Origin: Haemonchus contortus
Lineage: Eukaryota; Nematoda; Chromadorea; Rhabditida; Trichostrongylidae
Length of the DNA stretch: 64,000 bases
NCBI GenBank assembly: GCA_000469685.2
Contig: LS997566.1
Span: 42,484,920 to 42,548,919 of the forward strand
Reading direction: 5' to 3'
In this document: piece by piece, positions 12,780 to 23,641 of the stretch
Layout of the letters: each line of letters starts with the position of its first letter
Position numbering within the stretch: position 1 is the first letter of the stretch
Notes under the pieces: model-generated
Told to the model about the DNA's origin: nothing
The model's database searches: none
Seen by the model: the letters and a program-made list of their open reading frames with translations, nothing else
Made by a program: the position numbers and the translations under genes

Positions 12780-12890
12780 GCATATTAAAAGTGCTATTGT
12801 CTGGTTCATATAACTTCCTTCAGGATGAATAAGCACTACTACAGTCTTGAATGAAAGCCAAATGCATGGCGCATGCCAAAAGATGTCGAC
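12780..12890 (+). mobile_element. 3' fragment of the SINE
   Basis: Only the right-hand tail is recognisable (GAATAAGC..CACTACTACAGTCTTGAATG and ATGCATGGCGCATGCC). Confidence 0.5.
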
Positions 12891-13104
12891 AGCTCTGCAT
12901 TGAAAACTGAGGAAAAAAGGAAGGATATACAATAAAAAAGATAGAAAAGCCTGACGAGTACGATTCAATCGTATTGTAAAAGCTGCGTTTTTCAACGTTG
13001 AAGAATCCCTGCTTCAGAATGCGCCATGTAGCCGACTCAATTCAAAATCATACTGGCATTTAGGAAGTATTTCGCTTTTTAATGAATTGGGAGACCAATC
13101 GATT

Positions 13105-13215
13105 CACAGGCCAGTGCTTTTATCCTCTCTAAAGCCTTGTTTCAATTTTTGAACAGAGTTGAAAGGCTTGGTTGGTTTAGGCGACTATCGACAGAGAATT
13201 TGATTCCCGGACCAT
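13105..13215 (-). mobile_element. internal fragment of the SINE
   Basis: On the minus strand it carries the CCGGGAATCAAATTC, GCCTAAACCAACCAAGCC and GAGGATAAAAGCACTGG blocks of the SINE and nothing beyond them. Confidence 0.55.
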
Positions 13216-13659
13216 GATGTAGCATGAGAAAAGAACGAGGCGTCAGCTCTAAAGGGCACAGCTCCAAGACCTCAAAGTACCTCCTAAACCAGATTGTTAG
13301 CGCAACTCTAGTGGCCACACTCGTAAGCTCTACTCTCTGAGAGTGTAATCGATCAACCCTTTCAAAGGACTAGCATAGTTCGCTAATAGTAATTAATCGG
13401 CCACATGAATGAGGACATGAGTAGGCAGTGAAAAGCGTGAAACTGCGAGCTGTCAAAATGAAGCACACATGCTGTCACATGCCGAAAGTTCAGTACATAT
13501 GAGCACACGGCAAAGAACATACCAAGGACCACCCTAAGTGGGACGAATGTGGGTGAACTAGCCTGATCTGTGAAAAGAAACTCCCAGGTCCTCTTGAGCA
13601 ATCCACGCAGCAATTCTTGTACCTTCGCACGGTCCTACACCCTAATAAAGTCTAAATGA

Positions 13660-13941
13660 GTAAGGTCTTGGGTTGTTAACCATTCCCGTCTAAGAGATGC
13701 GCACTCTTGTAGTCGACTTCCATTCAGGGGGGGGGGGGGGGGGCTGGTACAGAACGCGTATGTGACTACACAGTGGTCTACGGTTACCAGCCGATGGTCA
13801 ACGCTTTTACCCTCCCAGACGAGTCCGGTACCTTGGAGGGTGGAAGGCTTGGTTGCCTCTGGTGGGTTTCGATCGGGGACTCGAACCCGTGACCATACGT
13901 GCGTGATAAGGCGCCACTTGCCACTACACGGCCTCCGTCCC
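13660..13941 (-). mobile_element. tRNA-derived SINE containing a 17-bp poly-G run
   Basis: Read on the minus strand it starts GACGGAGGCCGTGTAGTGGC, with an intact B box (GGGTTCGAGTCC). Its tail is interrupted by a long G tract (13,727-13,743) next to the CTGAATGG block. The tract is not in other SINE copies, so it expanded after insertion. Confidence 0.9.
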
Positions 13942-14208
13942 TACACCCTAACACTACTAGACCCGGAGATTTCATGATATCGCAGTCTGTTGACCAGGTG
14001 GGGCTGTTTTTTGACCTTTTTGTTCAGATTATGAAACGCTGCAAGGAGCTCAACATAGAAGCACTCGAAGGGAACACCAAGGCCAAATGAAGTTCCAAGA
14101 GGCTTCAGTAACGATGTGACCGGATTCGAACTCGTAAAGAGTCCGTGCTGGATTGGGTAAACATTACGGTCAATACGGGGCAGAGTAAGTAAAGGAGAGT
14201 TAGCCAAA

Positions 14209-14265
14209 TATTTCATTCGTACAAGGGTGGGTGATGTATTTCATTCGTACAAGGGTGGGTGATGT
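14209..14265. repeat. 28-bp tandem duplication
   Basis: The unit ATTTCATTCGTACAAGG followed by GTGGGTGATGT occurs twice in direct succession with no mismatch. Confidence 0.9.
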
Positions 14266-16704
14266 CCTCATATAAATTTGAATAAGGAAAAAAGATCCAT
14301 TTGTAAGGTTAATCAAATGGAGAGCTGCTAACTTTGTAGGAAGGATGAAACAATCACTGAAAAAAAGATGGCAATAATGAGAATGAGTTGGCGTGTCGAG
14401 AAGGGACATTCCATTTCATCAACTTTTTTTCCTACAGAGCACTTTTTTTCGAAGTCATGGCTTCTGTGGGTGTTCAACAATTTCATCAGTATTGACCTTA
14501 TTACTTATGGGATTTCTGTGTTTTAGGCATCTGTTAATGTTCAAGCGACGAATAAATAAGAAAATAAACGAAGAAGAAATAAGTAACTAAGGAAACCAAG
14601 CAATACACTCTTCTGAAATAATTGTGTAAATATCAGAAGGTGTACTAGCCTGGCATGCCCGCCCACCGAGATAAACCACGCCCGATGATCATAGTTGCCA
14701 GGGGTGGTAACAGATGATTAAAACAAAAGATTTACACAGAAATTCAGTAAATAGAGATAGATAAAGATAGAAATAGATAGTTAATAGATAGAAATGGAGC
14801 TGAAGGATCCCACACAAATATTGAGTAATAAGTAAAAGTAATAAGTTTGGGTAATATCATTGATTCCGTTGAGACAAGACAAAGCAAGAAGTTCAGGAAA
14901 CGCCAGCTTCCTCCCCCTACCACCTGCTCCTTTCCTACGAGGACGAAAGTCAATTGGGAAGAAGAGGGAATTATTCAGCATTTTCCCATAATGCTTTCTG
15001 TGGCTTTTGTTCCCCAGGGAGTCACCTGCCAATCCTACTCTGATTTTACGGGGCCAATATACAACCTATGTCGTCATGGAATGAGTTTTCAAAGTCCGAG
15101 CTGATAGAGGCTTGAAACTCTACGGAGGTGGTCGAAACGGCGCCTTAACTAGTATGATGTTGCAGACCAAGGGAGCTGAACAAATCGAGTTTCACTTGAC
15201 GTGAATGAGGCGGCGAAGATTCTTCGCCCTAATCTAATCGACTCCATGACAATGGAAACGTGACAGGAACGAAGTGGGAAAGTAAATGAAAGTTATGCAG
15301 CATTCATTTTCCCAGTATCCACCTTTGTACACGAGCATTGTATGATAAGTGAATCCCGAAAGAAAAACAGATCACCGAAAATGGCTCATCCACTCAACCT
15401 TGAATTTTTTAGGCTTTTTCACCTTAACTTCAACCCATGCCACAAATTTCTAGGTACTCCTTCTCACTACGGCACTGCCAACATCCCGAATACAATCACA
15501 GTACCCATGGATCTGAGTTCCTTCAAAGGGCAAACCTTTGGCCAAGGCTCGAGTATTCTTGCAAGGGGGACCACAACAGCCCACGTCCGGTGAGCCGAGG
15601 TGTTCTGAGGTAGTCACCCAAGATAATTTGCTTGTACTACAGCAAAAGCCATACACTAGCTCATGGTAAATATAGCAGAATCAATGAAACGATTCCTACA
15701 GTTTTTTAAGATCAAGCTATGGTCGCTCTCGTTTTTGGGAGCAAAGCTTCAAAACGCCCTCATAAAGAACGGTGGGACCACGTACAATTAGGTAACAGGT
15801 GAGATAGATACGCATAATGCCAAAAAATCGGTGATTACAAACATTTCGAAGCATTTAATTCAGAATTAGAAAAATTTATAAAGTTATGACAAAATTAAAA
15901 CAGACTGAAGAAAGGCCTGAGGCGCACGACGAAAAACACTTTGACCAAAGCAGAAAGCGTATTGACAGTCTGAGTCAAAAGATAGACAAACTTGTTACTC
16001 GAGTATGACCATGGCAAGTGTTTATTTAAAAGCTTCGGTATGAAATTCAAAAAAAAGGAAAACATTTTAGCACAGAATTCAAAAAAAAACAATCAGAAAG
16101 GGACACGAAGATTTACAGTGGGTGTATCATCCTCCCCCCCCCCCCCCCCGAAGACTGCTGTGACCAAAAAACATTTGATACGGAAACGAAGGCGCAGCAC
16201 GAACACGCGGTTCCTACAGTAACCCAGCCACCCAGCTACGGGTCCTGCCTTGAACGAGTGATCGTGAGGTTAGGCAACCCTAGTTAGACTTTCTCATTTT
16301 GGATGCGTCCTGTATGTGACGGATTAGGATTTGTGTATTCAAATCAGATTATTCCGTGAGAACTGGGTTCTCGTTCTGATCTTAATTATTGTCCAGTCGA
16401 TTGGAATGTTTGGTCGCAGAAGTTGCTAAGGAAGGAACATCTATGCCAACTGATTGCTTCCACAGCTTCATTACGGAGTTCGTATGATGAGATGGATTCG
16501 CAATAAAGGCAATATATTGTACAAGTAAAGTCCCAACTCATACAGGCATTCTGGGTTGGAATAAATTCCGTCCTGATAAGGAGTTTCATACTCATTTCGA
16601 AGGTTTGAGAACTATAAATCCCTGATAAATAGTAAACCCACATAATGGTGTTCGAATCTTCAAACAAACTTGTTCTAACCTATTTATTTTAATTGGAAGA
16701 ACTA
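14266..16704. other. no supported gene; poly-C tract
   Basis: Opposed open frames at 15,342-15,656 have no recognisable domain and no paired splice sites. A run of 16 C lies at 16,134-16,149. Sequence near 16,190-16,260 weakly resembles the foldback element at 19,780 (TTCCTACAGTAACCC). Confidence 0.35.
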
Positions 16705-17232
16705 CAGTAGCGCTCAAAAGTCTTCGGTGAAATGTTTCGACGCTTTTTCGTTCATAACTTTTTTCTTAGTAGACCAAATCACGCGAAATTTGGATATGTT
16801 TAACCAGAGCATACATATTTTACCCTACCCAACACTATTTGACTGCAAAGCGGCAATATCCCCAGATAGAGCAGGGTGTTTGTTGCGGTAGCAGACTTTG
16901 CCAGAAGTAAAGTTATTGACGTCTGCACTTACTCGCACCATATGTGCGTTTTTCTCATCTATTGTGTTCGGCGTTACCGCTCGTACACTTTAGACATCAA
17001 AAAGGAAAGAGATATTAGGAAGGCCGTCATCTGTATTTTCAGTCGATTTTAAGTTCATGCTCTTTGGAATATCTGGAACATGATCAGATTGCAGGTTAAT
17101 AGTGGCAAATATACACAATACACCCACGCCCCAAATACAGAAATTTCGCACGACTAGATCCAGTAGGAAAGGAGTTACGACTGAAAAGTACGGCTGAATA
17201 AGCATTTCACCGAAGACTTTTGAGCGCTACTG
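16705..17232. mobile_element. mariner-like MITE, copy 1
   Basis: Inverted ends of about 30 bp: CAGTAGCGCTCAAAAGTCTT at the left and its complement, ending TTGAGCGCTACTG, at the right. A TA precedes the left end; the right flank is TC, so the expected TA duplication is degenerate. There is no transposase frame. The body matches, in reverse, the copy inside the channel gene at 44,744-45,250. Confidence 0.88.
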
Positions 17233-17752
17233 TCGATAGAATGGTAAGTGGAAGTGTAAACCCCGACTTTATGAAATATTTCAAAAATTAGAAGTACTGA
17301 AGTGCTCTTGTTAGATAGGCCGAGGAACAATCCAAGAGAGTCCATTCCGAAAATGATGTCGATACTGGAACGAATTTCGGAATGTCAACTTCAGGCGCAT
17401 GTCATCGGGTAATTGTGCTAGCATGGATATCCTTGCCCAGTGAACAGCCACAGTTCGTAAACAAAGACATTTTGGGTTTAATTTTTCATGGGCAAGTTTT
17501 TAGGGTCCGTATTTTTCTCCTACCTGGTATGACAACTTGTAGTAATGGGTCATCGCCGTCACTCGCAGTACCACCTGAGACAATTTTCTTTAATAGCCCT
17601 TGTCCTGCTAGATTTGGGGGTCTTGTGAAGCTATGGCTATGAAAAAGCTACGAAAAAAGCTTTGGAAAATAGGCATGAGAGTAGGGGGACTTGCCGTCAA
17701 CCCACTTACCTCTTGAAAACAGACGCTATGATAGTGTGGTTTGCTTCTTTTC

Positions 17753-17905
17753 GAAGGTGGTACAGTGGAGAGAAGCGCCCTATTACTCACGCACGACTTG
17801 AAGAACGAGCCCCCGATCGACAGTCCCTTGAACCAACCTGGCGGGCAAACGCCCGGCCTGAATGAAGGTCGATTGCGTGGTGTGTCCCAAAGATAAATTG
17901 ATTAC
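17753..17905 (+). mobile_element. internally deleted SINE
   Basis: The head (GAAGGTGGTACAGTGG, CACGCACG) is fused directly to the tail (CCTGAATGAAGGTCGATTGCG). The middle ~130 bp is missing. Confidence 0.65.
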
Positions 17906-18262
17906 AGCCACGAAGTCTGTCCTTTACCCATTTGGGCCGAAATATGATTTTACTACGGTTCTTGCTCCAATTTTGAGGGTCCAACAGAGTACATTAAGAG
18001 CATCACGTCAAAATTTGGGCAAAAGACGAGAAACTTGAGGCGTTTCTCGAACAATGTTTTTCTCTGCATGAACATTTCCCTCCCCTTGCTTCTGCAGGCA
18101 TAGCTAGAGGAAATTAGTTCAATGGTGCTAAAGCACGCGAACAACTTGCATTTATTGCCGAAAAGTGAATATTGGACATAAGCCAACCTGAGGGCATACT
18201 GCGGACGAGCAGGAGCAGCAGTTGGCATTAAAAGATGCCCAGTTATCTAATGTACTGCTCGG

Positions 18263-18750
18263 TTGAAGGCATAGTTCACAATAATCTTGCTTTATTTGGT
18301 TTTAGACGAATAATAAAGGCGATGGCCTAGAATAGTGCAAAAGTGGAAATAGAGGTTGTACGAGATTACCATGACGAAAATGGCATGAAAGGAGTGTTCG
18401 GACGAGATTTCACTTGCGCAAAGAGCTGACTACGTCAAGCCGAAATTGTCCTAAACTTCCTTTCACTATCGCTATGGGTTATGAGAAGTTGTTCAAACGT
18501 CCTATATGGGAGTACCTTGACACTGTATAGCTTCTACGATGCAGCTGAAACTCGTCCACAATGGGTGTGGCATCTCTACAATCTACAATTTTTGGCCCCT
18601 TATTGTGCCCTATCCAGGACGTTTTTCGACCTTATACCGGCAGGTATGGTATGAGAGGAGACCTCGAATTCATACTCTGGGAAACTCTCAGGAACCACTT
18701 TTATCGCGAGCTGTGGCTTTAACTCTGCTCCTCCAAAATACCGCACCCGC
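18263..18750 (+). mobile_element. TTAA-associated repeat, copy 2
   Basis: The copy starts TTGAAGGCATAGTTCACAATA. It shares GAGGTTGTACGAGATTACC, GGACGAGATTTCACTTGC and CAAAGAGCTGACTACGTC with the copy at 6,086, with a ~60-bp internal deletion. Confidence 0.65.
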
Positions 18751-19779
18751 ACTGCACCGAAAAATGAAGGCGGAATTAGGTGCATACCTATGCGCCGGGG
18801 CTACAAAATGACACAGACCCTTCTATCCTAGCCTTGATTCCATCCCTACCCCCTCTTCAGTGTTTAGGTACTATGCTCCTTTTTTCCTACTTCCCCTTTT
18901 CTCGCCTGGGCGCAACCGCTTCGTGCGAGGGTGCTTCAAAAGCAATAGAGCTGCTGTGAACGGGTGCTCGATGTAGACTCAAATGTACTCAGAATACAAA
19001 AAAAAGTAGGCAGCAGTGTGAACGACATTGCCCTTTCCGCTGGTGCCTTTTGAGGACCTTCCGCTTGATCCTATTATGCAAAACGCATAGCCCACAGCAA
19101 ATGGTGTTCTCCGAAGGACCAGACCAATTTGAAATCAAATTTTCAAAAGGAATATCAGGCATTGGGTTCTCACAGAGGTGCCGTAAGGTTGCGAGATTAC
19201 TTTATACAGCTTGATTCGTCGTTTTTGTAGAGTAGCCAGGGAACAACTCCCCATGTTTTCAGCAGTTGACAAGCCCGGGTACCTGTTGAACGCTCCACCC
19301 GCTCCCTTCCGTGTTTGGTTCACCACAGAAAACAGAAGCCCTGCATTCGAGTCCAGCAGAATCTTTATGAAATAACCCACTGAATAGATCGGACACCTTT
19401 TCTATATCATATCTTTGCAGATGGAGATTTGTTCGACCATGCGAATGCAGTTACTTTGAGAAAACCCTCATAGACTTCCTCCAGCATGAAGTAAATAAGT
19501 AATGTTGAATGCATGAATTCAATCTTGTTCATTTCATAGCTTGCAGGGTGGAAATATCGGCTGCACCCGACATTCACTCAAAATTGCAGATTAATTCGAG
19601 TTCCTGTTTAACTTAGCGCTGTTTCTCGATTGTGCTGCACTTTCAAATGCTCTCGAGACTTTTTTCTTCTACAACCAACCTATTAATGGTCTACAAATGG
19701 GGTACCTACCTAGTAACCATGAACGACTTTCAATGAATCTTGGCATCGTGTGAGTTTTGGTATGAAGGTGTGTGGTATA
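18751..19779. other. no gene seen
   Basis: No supported exons or repeats were found on either strand. Confidence 0.35.
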
Positions 19780-19964
19780 CTAAAACGAAAATTCAGTCCG
19801 GCACTCGGCTCTTACAGTAACCCCCTGGCATACCCCACCACCCAACCCGTGTCCTTGCCCACAGCCTCTTTTCGACGCGTCGTATATGAGACGGGTAAAA
19901 ATTTACGTGTTAACACGTGCCGGATTACTGTAAGAGCCGAGTGCCGGACTGAATTTTCGTGCCT
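19780..19964. mobile_element. foldback element with perfect 36-bp inverted arms
   Basis: Left arm 19,785-19,820 and right arm 19,925-19,960 are exact reverse complements (outer end ACGAAAATTCAGTCCGG). A 104-bp spacer separates them and contains the palindrome CGACGCGTCG. The element is flanked by the 12-bp direct repeat GTGTGTGGTATA (19,768-19,779 and 19,965-19,976), which I read as a target duplication. A second, 5'-part copy is cut by the window end at 63,898. Confidence 0.88.
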
Positions 19965-20210
19965 GTGTGTGGTATAGCCTCGGCCAAGATGGTACAGCTC
20001 TTTATTCAGTCAACGTTTCGGCGTTATCGCTTTCGTCAGAACCTGGAAACCAAAAAGAATCTGAGGTTCATAGAATTCATAGACCATTTCATACTTCGTT
20101 TAGCTCAAGTATAACCTACAGATATCTATATAGGTCTTGTAAACCACAACAAGGGAACCCACCTCAGAAATAGAGAAAACGACATGTGGACCACCTTTCA
20201 AACTGCCTAT

Positions 20211-20945
20211 TTATACATTTTCGCAGTGGGCGGGCCCCGGGTGACCTGACCCCCGACTTGAAGCCGGTGTCAATTGTAGCTCACACAGGTCGATGAACGG
20301 GACGAGTTCACTTGTTATGGCCAGGCATTCGTCTTTCCGGTTAATTTTGGGGTCTCTTGCGCAAATCGCGAACGCTTCCAAAGTTTTGCGCGCGGAGGTC
20401 GTGGGCTCCCGCATCAAAATCCTGACTGAGACTTCAAACTCTTCCCCTCCGTGGTGATGTCTACGATGGTCCCCGAGGGGAGTTTCAGGCCTTGAGCTCT
20501 TCAGACCAGCTAGGTGTTCCTTGATCCTACATATTAAAGGCCGCCCGGTCTCACCTAAGTATTCGTCCCCGCAGGCCTCACAAGTGATCAAATGATCATC
20601 CCTGACGCCATGCAGTCCCCCTCTCGCCCGTTGGGACAGATGACACAGTGGGGGGGGGGGTTATGCAGAGACGGTGATGCAAACGATTTTGAACCAGCTT
20701 TTTCCTGAGATTGGTAGGAGGAACTTCGGAAAGATCACGTTCTTCGAACTTTCGTCAGTATGTTCGTGTGGTCTGCAACGGGGGGGGGGGGGGGGGGGTG
20801 GGGGTCTGCGAAGGCATTGTTCCTTCAAGGGATACCCATTAGTGATGGCCACCTCTCGAGCGAGCTCTACCGATTCTGCCACCTCGCGATCACCTGATGA
20901 AACCATTTTCGTTCCAGACCGACTATGGTATACAAATGAGAACAT
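20211..20945 (-). pseudogene. 3' end of a Penelope-like retroelement (GIY-YIG endonuclease), frameshifted
   Basis: The minus-strand frame 20,591-20,211 begins ITCEACGDEYLGETGR. This is the zinc-finger-like Cys pair plus the GIY-YIG core of the endonuclease of Penelope-like elements. It is followed by RIKEH and, further on, KTLEAFAI and INRKDE, which carry the usual catalytic Glu and Asn neighbourhood. The segment 20,945-20,662 is in another frame and includes SSKNVIFPKFLLPISGKS, typical of the linker between reverse transcriptase and endonuclease. An 11-bp G run at 20,650-20,660 separates the two frames, and a 19-bp run at 20,780 encodes an oligo-proline insert. No reverse-transcriptase motifs are visible beyond 20,945. 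This is a 5'-truncated, non-functional copy. Confidence 0.82.
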
Positions 20946-23641
20946 AACGTGACCGAAAGACAGACATGGAAACGCTAATTGACTGAGATAAATTTTCCCT
21001 TACCATTTTTTAAAGTCAGAGTTTGCACCCCTGTACAATCCCGTGCGAACTTTCCAAGAACCGTTCACGGCATGTGGGGGTTTGAGGTCACCCAAAGGGC
21101 TATGGGTAGGTATCACTGAACTTAGATGCAACTCTATTGGAAATACAGTCTTTCCCACCCCCGTAGCTGGTGCAAACTGCACTATTGTAATCTATCATTA
21201 GGAGGACGTTTGATCCTCCCCCAATATATGCAAATGAGGGGTAGAAGCGCTAGGTCGTCCCCTCTCGTAACTTACAAACGGTTACACTGGTCCCCTTATA
21301 ATCCATAGACGACCAACCATCTGGACCGTTTGATTTTCTTCCTTTTTCCGGCAAGAGGCTGGAGGAGTAATGAAAGTGAATTTCATGCCTAAGTTTAGTG
21401 AATTTGAAAATTTAGCCCGCTCAGGTGAATTAGCACCATTTTGGTGGATTTCGACAAAATTTGTATACTTCCAAATAAGTGCAAATCTAGCTACAGTGCC
21501 AGAGTGGTACGCTAGTGTAGGTCAGGCAGTTCTCAGACACTTTCCAATCTAGGCAATTTCCCTCGCTTTGTCAACGGGGGGGGGGGAATGGGAGTGAAGT
21601 CAACGATTATTCTTTATTTAATTCGAAAGTACGTAAGGTAAAGTGCGTTCTACATCATGTAATGGCAATGGAGGGTAGTTGTTTGCTTGGCTCCACTTCT
21701 GCACGATATTAATTTTAATCTCAAGTCCCAGTAGAGTAATAACTAGTACCATCTTGTTGAATTGTCTCCATCCGTACAAATTATTAAACATCACGGCCCC
21801 AAAGAGGCAATGATGGTTCCCTTGAACGACCGGGGGGAAGGAACCAACAAGAAAATTTCAAAAAAAAAAATTCAGATGGAGACAGGACCTATGATTAGAA
21901 GACTTCCGTTAGGAACAGTACCTTCTAACATCTTTGAGAAGAAGGTTTCAGAAGAAAGAGGGTTCCACGCAACAATCGGCCACCCGCTTCTGAGCGGTCA
22001 AGACATTGCCAAGCCATCGGTATGTATCAACGCTTGGCTCACGCCCCCCCCCCCCCAGAGCATGATTTTCGTTGCTTTTGCTGACTCCTTGGAACGTGGT
22101 TGTTTGCAGAAGTGAATCTATTGGAACGCATTTTTAGACTGTATCTATAAATCACTCATACTGTGAGTTATCCTCCTCTTGAAACAAGATGAACTTATAT
22201 CTTTAATCGGGTGAAATTTGAAAATGCTAACACAGAATAATTAATCGACCTAGAGGAAGCGAGAAAGTCCGCAAAATCCCCAAACTATAAGGCTTTAGGA
22301 GGAGTAGTTATCGTTTTCATGGTTGGACGAGGTTATAACGACGAAAGGATCATTTGAACGAGATTTCGGTCGTTAGAGAGCAATTAGCTGTTGCATTTAC
22401 AACAAACGTGCTCTAATTCAAATGATCAGCCTCGTCAGATACAAATCCAAATATTGCTCTTACAATGCCTTTTATGAGACTTTAGAGCGATGGCATGCAT
22501 AGATTCAGATTTTCCTAATTGCTCTCCTATGTAGACCCTTTCCTACTCGACAAAGCCCTGTGTAGCCTCTTCAGACTCAATAAAAAAATCATACAAATCA
22601 TTTTTGTTTCTTATTTTTCCTTTTAATGCCTGATTTGATCTCCAAAGGTACCTCTGGTGGACTGCTCAAGATTACAGTCTTCAAAAGCACATATAATGAT
22701 AGGTGTCGTGGACCTAGAGTACATATATGGTTGTTAGTTAGCAGCCCAACTTTGTTCGTGAGTATAAATAGGGTAAATGTCAGGAATCCCTAGCAATATG
22801 CCGCGAATGAGCATACGGTAACAGTTCTTCTTCTGCATTTACGTACGCGCCTTACAAGGCTATTTCGCCACCAACTTTTGCACAGCAGTGAATTTTGCAA
22901 TTAACTCAAATGCATGGCTGATTCCGCAAAACTGAAAGTTTTCTGATTGAGGAGTAGGTGTAGGTGAAAGCTATACGACTTATATGACCCTATATATCAT
23001 GAATTACATTTATTCCTTCAAAAAATCGATAATAGAGGAATGTACACATAAATAAACAACAACATCGTACAGGTTACGTGGAATGGATGGTCAAGTGATA
23101 TTGCCTTGAAAAAAGGAGTTATTGTGCTGTAAGGGGGGTGGCACTGCTTTTAACGGTCAACAAGGTCAAGCCTGTGGTCGCTTCTTCAATCTCACTACCG
23201 TTCTACCAACTCCCTCCCCTTATCATCTATGCATTTGCCCTCTCTCATACGGACCCCTATACCAATGAGGTTCCCACAGCATTCGACCCTACCCCTTTCT
23301 GAAAAGAATCGATCAAGTGTAAGAGGACAGTAAAAGGTGGAGATGGGAGACCATCAAAGCACAGTCGACTATTACCGCCCTCATCCTGTCGAGGCCCTTT
23401 TTAGACTTTTATGGAATCTATGGCTTGAAAACATCCTGTAAGTATAATATTACCATAGACTCTTACCAGGCCTCTTACTCAAACTAACAAGCGCGGTTTC
23501 CTATGAATACAACGATCAAACTTGACCTTGATTTTGAAGCAATAGAACAGAGATAAATGTACGTCAAGGAAATGAAGTGAATACTGAAAGAACTGTAATC
23601 TACATATCAAAATAATGAAATAAACAAGTTCATCAAGTCGA
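20946..23641. other. no supported gene; two poly-G/C tracts
   Basis: An 11-bp G run lies at 21,576-21,586 and a 13-bp C run at 22,044-22,056. A 117-codon frame (21,762-22,115) runs through the C run and has no domain. A weak relic of the TTAA-associated repeat may lie near 22,255-22,400. Confidence 0.35.

Noticed and set aside
15342..15656. opposed open frames, one Cys-rich
   Set aside because: No splice sites or recognisable fold; the Cys pattern matches no family I know.
17320..17680. retropepsin-like minus-strand segment (DIIFGMDSLGL)
   Set aside because: The motif appears in one frame only. The neighbouring protein-like pieces are in other frames with stops. Too weak to call an LTR element; no long terminal repeats were seen.
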